15,977 nt of DNA from Phycisphaerales bacterium (GTDB lineage: Bacteria > Planctomycetota > Phycisphaerae > Tepidisphaerales > Tepidisphaeraceae), in assembly GCA_028288945.1 (NCBI GenBank), contig JAQGHH010000298.1, positions 1 to 15,977 on the forward strand, written 5' to 3'. The notes under the pieces are model-generated. The model searched no databases and was not told the origin of the DNA. It saw only the letters and a list, made by a program, of their open reading frames with translations. Shown piece after piece: positions 14,111 through 15,977 of the stretch. Numbering within the stretch: the first letter of the stretch is position 1; each line of letters opens with the position of its first letter. A program made the translations under genes and the position numbers.

Positions 14111-15529
14111 ATGCGCAGGTTGCCTAACTACAACCCAGCGGAGCACATGCCGCGCGTTGAGGACGCGTTTTTGACCCGCCGGGAAATGCTCCAACGCGCC
14201 GGAATGGGCATGGGCGCGCTGTCGCTGGCCATGCTGCTGGGCGGCGTCCCCGGTTCGCGGGCGGTGGCCGCGGCAGTCGCCAGCCATTCGCCGCTTTCGC
14301 CAAAGCAGCCCCCCTTCCCGGCCAAAGCCAAGCACGTCATCCACATCTTCGCCAGCGGCGGGCCTTCGCATGTGGACACGTGGGACCCCAAGCCCGCGCT
14401 CGCCAAATATGCCGACCAAAATCTCCCGGGCCTCAACGGCCTCGCTTACCCGTCGCCTTTCAAATTTGAGAAGAAAGGCAAATCCGGGATCGAAGTCAGC
14501 GAGCTGTTTCCGGAGCTGGGCGGGTGCATCGATGACATGTGCATCATCCGCTCGATGTTTACCGACATCCCCGCGCACGACGTCGCGTCGCGGTTCATGC
14601 ACACCGGGTCGCTGCAAATCCCCAAGCCGAGCTTCGGATCGTGGGTGGTCTACGGGCTGGGGACGGAAAACCAGAACATGCCCGGCTTCATCACGCTGGG
14701 CGGCAAGTCGGAATTCCGGCAGGCGTCATTCCTGCCGAGCCTCTATCAGGGCGTCGGCGTCAACTACACCCGCGGCATGCCGCTGAACCAGGTGCTGCTC
14801 AACATCCGCAACCAGTTCACGAATTCCGAAGACCAGCGTTACCAGCTCGAACTCGCCCGCAAGCTCGACGTGATGCACGCCGAGAAATTGCACAAGGACG
14901 AGCAGCTCGACGCGCGGATTGAATCCTTCGAGATGGCGTTCAAGATGCAGACCGAGGCGACGGACGCCTTCGACATCACCAAGGAACCCCAGCAGGTCCG
15001 CGACGCCTACGGCAACTCGGACATGGGCGCGAAGTTGCTCGTCGCCCGCCGGCTTGTGGAACGCGGCGTGCGCTTCGTGCAGGTGGACGCGGGTGGATGG
15101 GACCATCACGCCAACCTCGAAGTGAGCCTGAAGAAAAAATCGTCCGAAATCGACCTGCCCGCGGCGGCGCTGCTCAAGGATCTGAAGCACCGCGGGCTGC
15201 TCGATTCGACGCTCGTGATCTGGGGCGGCGAATTCGGCCGTACCGTCACCCGCGATAACGGCGGCAATGCCAACCCCGGCCGCGACCACAACGGCAAAGG
15301 CTTCTGCACCTGGATGGCGGGCGGCGGCGTGAAGGGCGGCACCGTCTACGGCGCCACCGACGAATTCGGCTCCCACGCGCAGGACAACAAAGTCCACGTC
15401 CACGACCTGCACGCGACACTGCTGGCGCTGCTGGGCTTCGACCACACGAAGCTCACCTACCGCTACAACGGCCGCGATTTCCGCCTGACCGACAACTACG
15501 GCAACGTGGTGCGGGATGTGATTGCGTGA
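14111..15529 (+). CDS. DUF1501 domain protein with Tat signal (alkaline-phosphatase/sulfatase-like fold)
   Basis: The 472-aa protein is a typical planctomycete DUF1501 member. A twin-arginine signal, LTRREMLQRAGMG (RR at 23-24), is followed by a hydrophobic stretch and an Ala-rich cleavage region near residues 50-58, so it should be folded in the cytoplasm and exported. Likely metal-site and core motifs are FASGGPSHVDTWD (D89, D92), VDAGGWDHH (D331-H333), IWGGEFGRT, GRDHN (R391-N394) and VHDLHATLL (H431-T436), which place it in the alkaline phosphatase superfamily. The reaction is not established for the family. ATG at 14111 has GAAGGA 6 nt upstream; a GTG at 14045 would add 22 residues ahead of the Tat signal with no such site. 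The next gene appears to be the PSD1-type partner usually found beside DUF1501 genes, although more often it comes first. Confidence 0.92.
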   Translation: MRRLPNYNPAEHMPRVEDAFLTRREMLQRAGMGMGALSLAMLLGGVPGSRAVAAAVASHSPLSPKQPPFPAKAKHVIHIFASGGPSHVDTWDPKPALAKYADQNLPGLNGLAYPSPFKFEKKGKSGIEVSELFPELGGCIDDMCIIRSMFTDIPAHDVASRFMHTGSLQIPKPSFGSWVVYGLGTENQNMPGFITLGGKSEFRQASFLPSLYQGVGVNYTRGMPLNQVLLNIRNQFTNSEDQRYQLELARKLDVMHAEKLHKDEQLDARIESFEMAFKMQTEATDAFDITKEPQQVRDAYGNSDMGAKLLVARRLVERGVRFVQVDAGGWDHHANLEVSLKKKSSEIDLPAAALLKDLKHRGLLDSTLVIWGGEFGRTVTRDNGGNANPGRDHNGKGFCTWMAGGGVKGGTVYGATDEFGSHAQDNKVHVHDLHATLLALLGFDHTKLTYRYNGRDFRLTDNYGNVVRDVIA

Positions 15530-15548
15530 CGAGAGATTTTGAGAGTGA

Positions 15549-15567
15549 CACGGGCGCCTCGCCCGTG
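15549..15567. repeat. Single copy of the 19-nt palindrome after the DUF1501 gene
   Basis: CACGGGCGCCTCGCCCGTG has the same arms as the unit at 11019-11037 and a different 5-nt centre. It starts 19 nt after the DUF1501 stop, a distance like that at the HDOD gene, where the first unit starts 18 nt after the stop. This repeated placement just after a gene hints at a role in ending or protecting transcripts. Confidence 0.75.
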
Positions 15568-15602
15568 CGCCGCGGAGCGGACAGCCGCGAAGTTGCGAAG
15601 TT

Positions 15603-15620
15603 GCGAAGACAGCCACGAAG
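15603..15620 (+). repeat. Partial copy of the GCGAAGACAG dispersed repeat
   Basis: This 18-nt stretch matches the conserved end of the 44-nt repeat (11246-11263) at 16 of 18 positions. It is preceded by a short tandem run of GAAGTTGC units (about 15589-15605). It lies in opposite orientation to the copy at 15747-15790, so the two flank the large inverted repeat between them. Confidence 0.5.
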
Positions 15621-15629
15621 ATGAATTAG

Positions 15630-15689
15630 TAGGGTGGGCGTACTCGCCCACCATTCGTGTGTAACCGGTGGGCGAGTACGCCCACCCTA
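15630..15689. repeat. Perfect 23-bp inverted repeat with nested palindromic arms
   Basis: The arms 15630-15652 and 15667-15689 are exact reverse complements with a 14-nt loop. Each arm is itself palindromic: GTGGGCG-TACT-CGCCCAC in the left one and its mirror in the right. The transcript could therefore form one long hairpin or two short ones. No T-run follows, so a classical intrinsic terminator is unlikely. It lies between the DUF1501 gene and the probable PSD1 gene. Confidence 0.85.
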
Positions 15690-15711
15690 TATGCTCTGTG
15701 GGCTGCCGACA

Positions 15712-15732
15712 TTCGGCGGAGCCGAACCTACA
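15712..15732. repeat. Second copy of the TTCGGCGGAG element
   Basis: This stretch matches 11288-11308 at 20 of 21 positions. The left arm TGTAGG present in the first copy is missing here, leaving a shorter inner palindrome TTCGGC-GGA-GCCGAA at 15712-15726. Confidence 0.6.
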
Positions 15733-15746
15733 AGTCATCTGAATTC

Positions 15747-15790
15747 CTTCGCGTCTGTCTTCGCCGCTTCGCGCCTTCGTGGTGATCCGC
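15747..15790 (-). repeat. 44-nt dispersed repeat, copy 2 (inverted)
   Basis: Read on the minus strand this matches 11220-11263 at 38 of 44 positions with no gaps. It ends 31 nt before the start codon at 15822 of the final gene, so it lies within that gene's leader or promoter region. Confidence 0.7.
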
Positions 15791-15821
15791 ACCACGGAAA
15801 TGATGAGCGTAGAGGAGAACC

Positions 15822-15977
15822 ATGCGTAAGCATATTTTGTTGATTGCCGCGATCCTCTGCACCCCGGCGGTGGTGGTCCGCGCCGCCTCTGTTGTGCCTC
15901 CTACCACGGCCCCCGCCGTCGCGCCCGCGTCGGCGCAGGCGCAGAGCCTCTCGCCCGAACAGTCCCAATTCTTCGAA
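15822..15977 (+). CDS. Start of a probable planctomycete cytochrome c (PSD1) protein, cut by window edge
   Basis: The first 52 codons are visible and stay open to the edge. The ATG at 15822 has GAGGAG 4 nt upstream. MRKHILLIAAILCTPAVVVRAA is a Sec signal peptide with a likely cut after residue 21 or 22, followed by a Pro/Ala-rich linker and then LSPEQSQFFE. In planctomycete PSD1 / DUF1549-DUF1553 proteins a similar phrase comes directly before the heme-binding region (roughly I-R-P-x-L-x2-x-C-x2-C-H), which would lie outside this window. Position directly after a DUF1501 gene supports this. The identification rests on a short phrase and context. Confidence 0.65.
   Translation, partial: MRKHILLIAAILCTPAVVVRAASVVPPTTAPAVAPASAQAQSLSPEQSQFFE

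Noticed and set aside
13528..14112. Minus-strand 194-codon frame over the toxin region
   Set aside because: The plus strand here carries PemK-like sequence in two joined frames plus promoter and ribosome sites. The antisense product has no family features.
14726..15616. Minus-strand 296-codon frame over the DUF1501 gene
   Set aside because: Shadow of a well-supported DUF1501 gene; it also runs into the palindromic repeats after 15541.
15630..15689. Rho-independent terminator
   Set aside because: The stem is long and strong, but no T-run follows on either strand, so it is recorded as an inverted repeat only.

Overview
The window looks like chromosomal DNA of a planctomycete, most likely of the class Phycisphaerae. 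The supporting signs are a DUF1501 protein followed by the start of a probable planctomycete-type cytochrome c (PSD1) gene, prepilin-like proteins of the H-Xn-DG type, a PEP-CTERM surface protein, an HDOD protein, GC-rich coding DNA, and intergenic spaces filled with short palindromic repeats of a kind common in that phylum. The assignment is inferred from gene content; no rRNA or tRNA gene is present.

Layout. Positions 1-6096 are all minus strand: a PEP-CTERM L-type-lectin protein cut by the left edge (1-1316), a NagX/HGSNAT-like membrane acyltransferase (1647-2864), and an EmrAB-type efflux pair of DHA2 transporter (3042-4652) and HlyD/EmrA adaptor (4876-6096). The two efflux genes are separated by a perfect 36-bp inverted repeat and a 17-bp palindrome. 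From 6361 onward everything is plus strand: glycerol kinase (6361-7899), two tandem paralogous prepilin-like genes (8157-8894, 8936-9733), a membrane-anchored HDOD protein (9877-11001), a repeat-rich gap, an unusual FHA / zinc-ribbon / rhomboid protease fusion (11485-13170), a small toxin-antitoxin-like module whose PemK/MazF-type toxin is frameshifted (13279-13865), a Tat-exported DUF1501 protein (14111-15529), a nested-palindrome gap, and the first 52 codons of a probable PSD1 cytochrome c gene (15822 to the right edge).

How the genes relate. The EmrA/EmrB pair should form one drug-efflux system. The DUF1501 and PSD1 genes are a recurrent planctomycete partnership. The two prepilins arose by duplication and may join the same pseudopilus. 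The other genes look like independent units.

I do not see a complete new multi-gene system. The best candidates for something under-described are the FHA-rhomboid fusion, the decayed or slippage-dependent toxin, and several families of intergenic palindromes: a 19-nt palindrome repeated with 25-nt spacing, a 44-nt dispersed element present twice in opposite orientation, and large inverted repeats.
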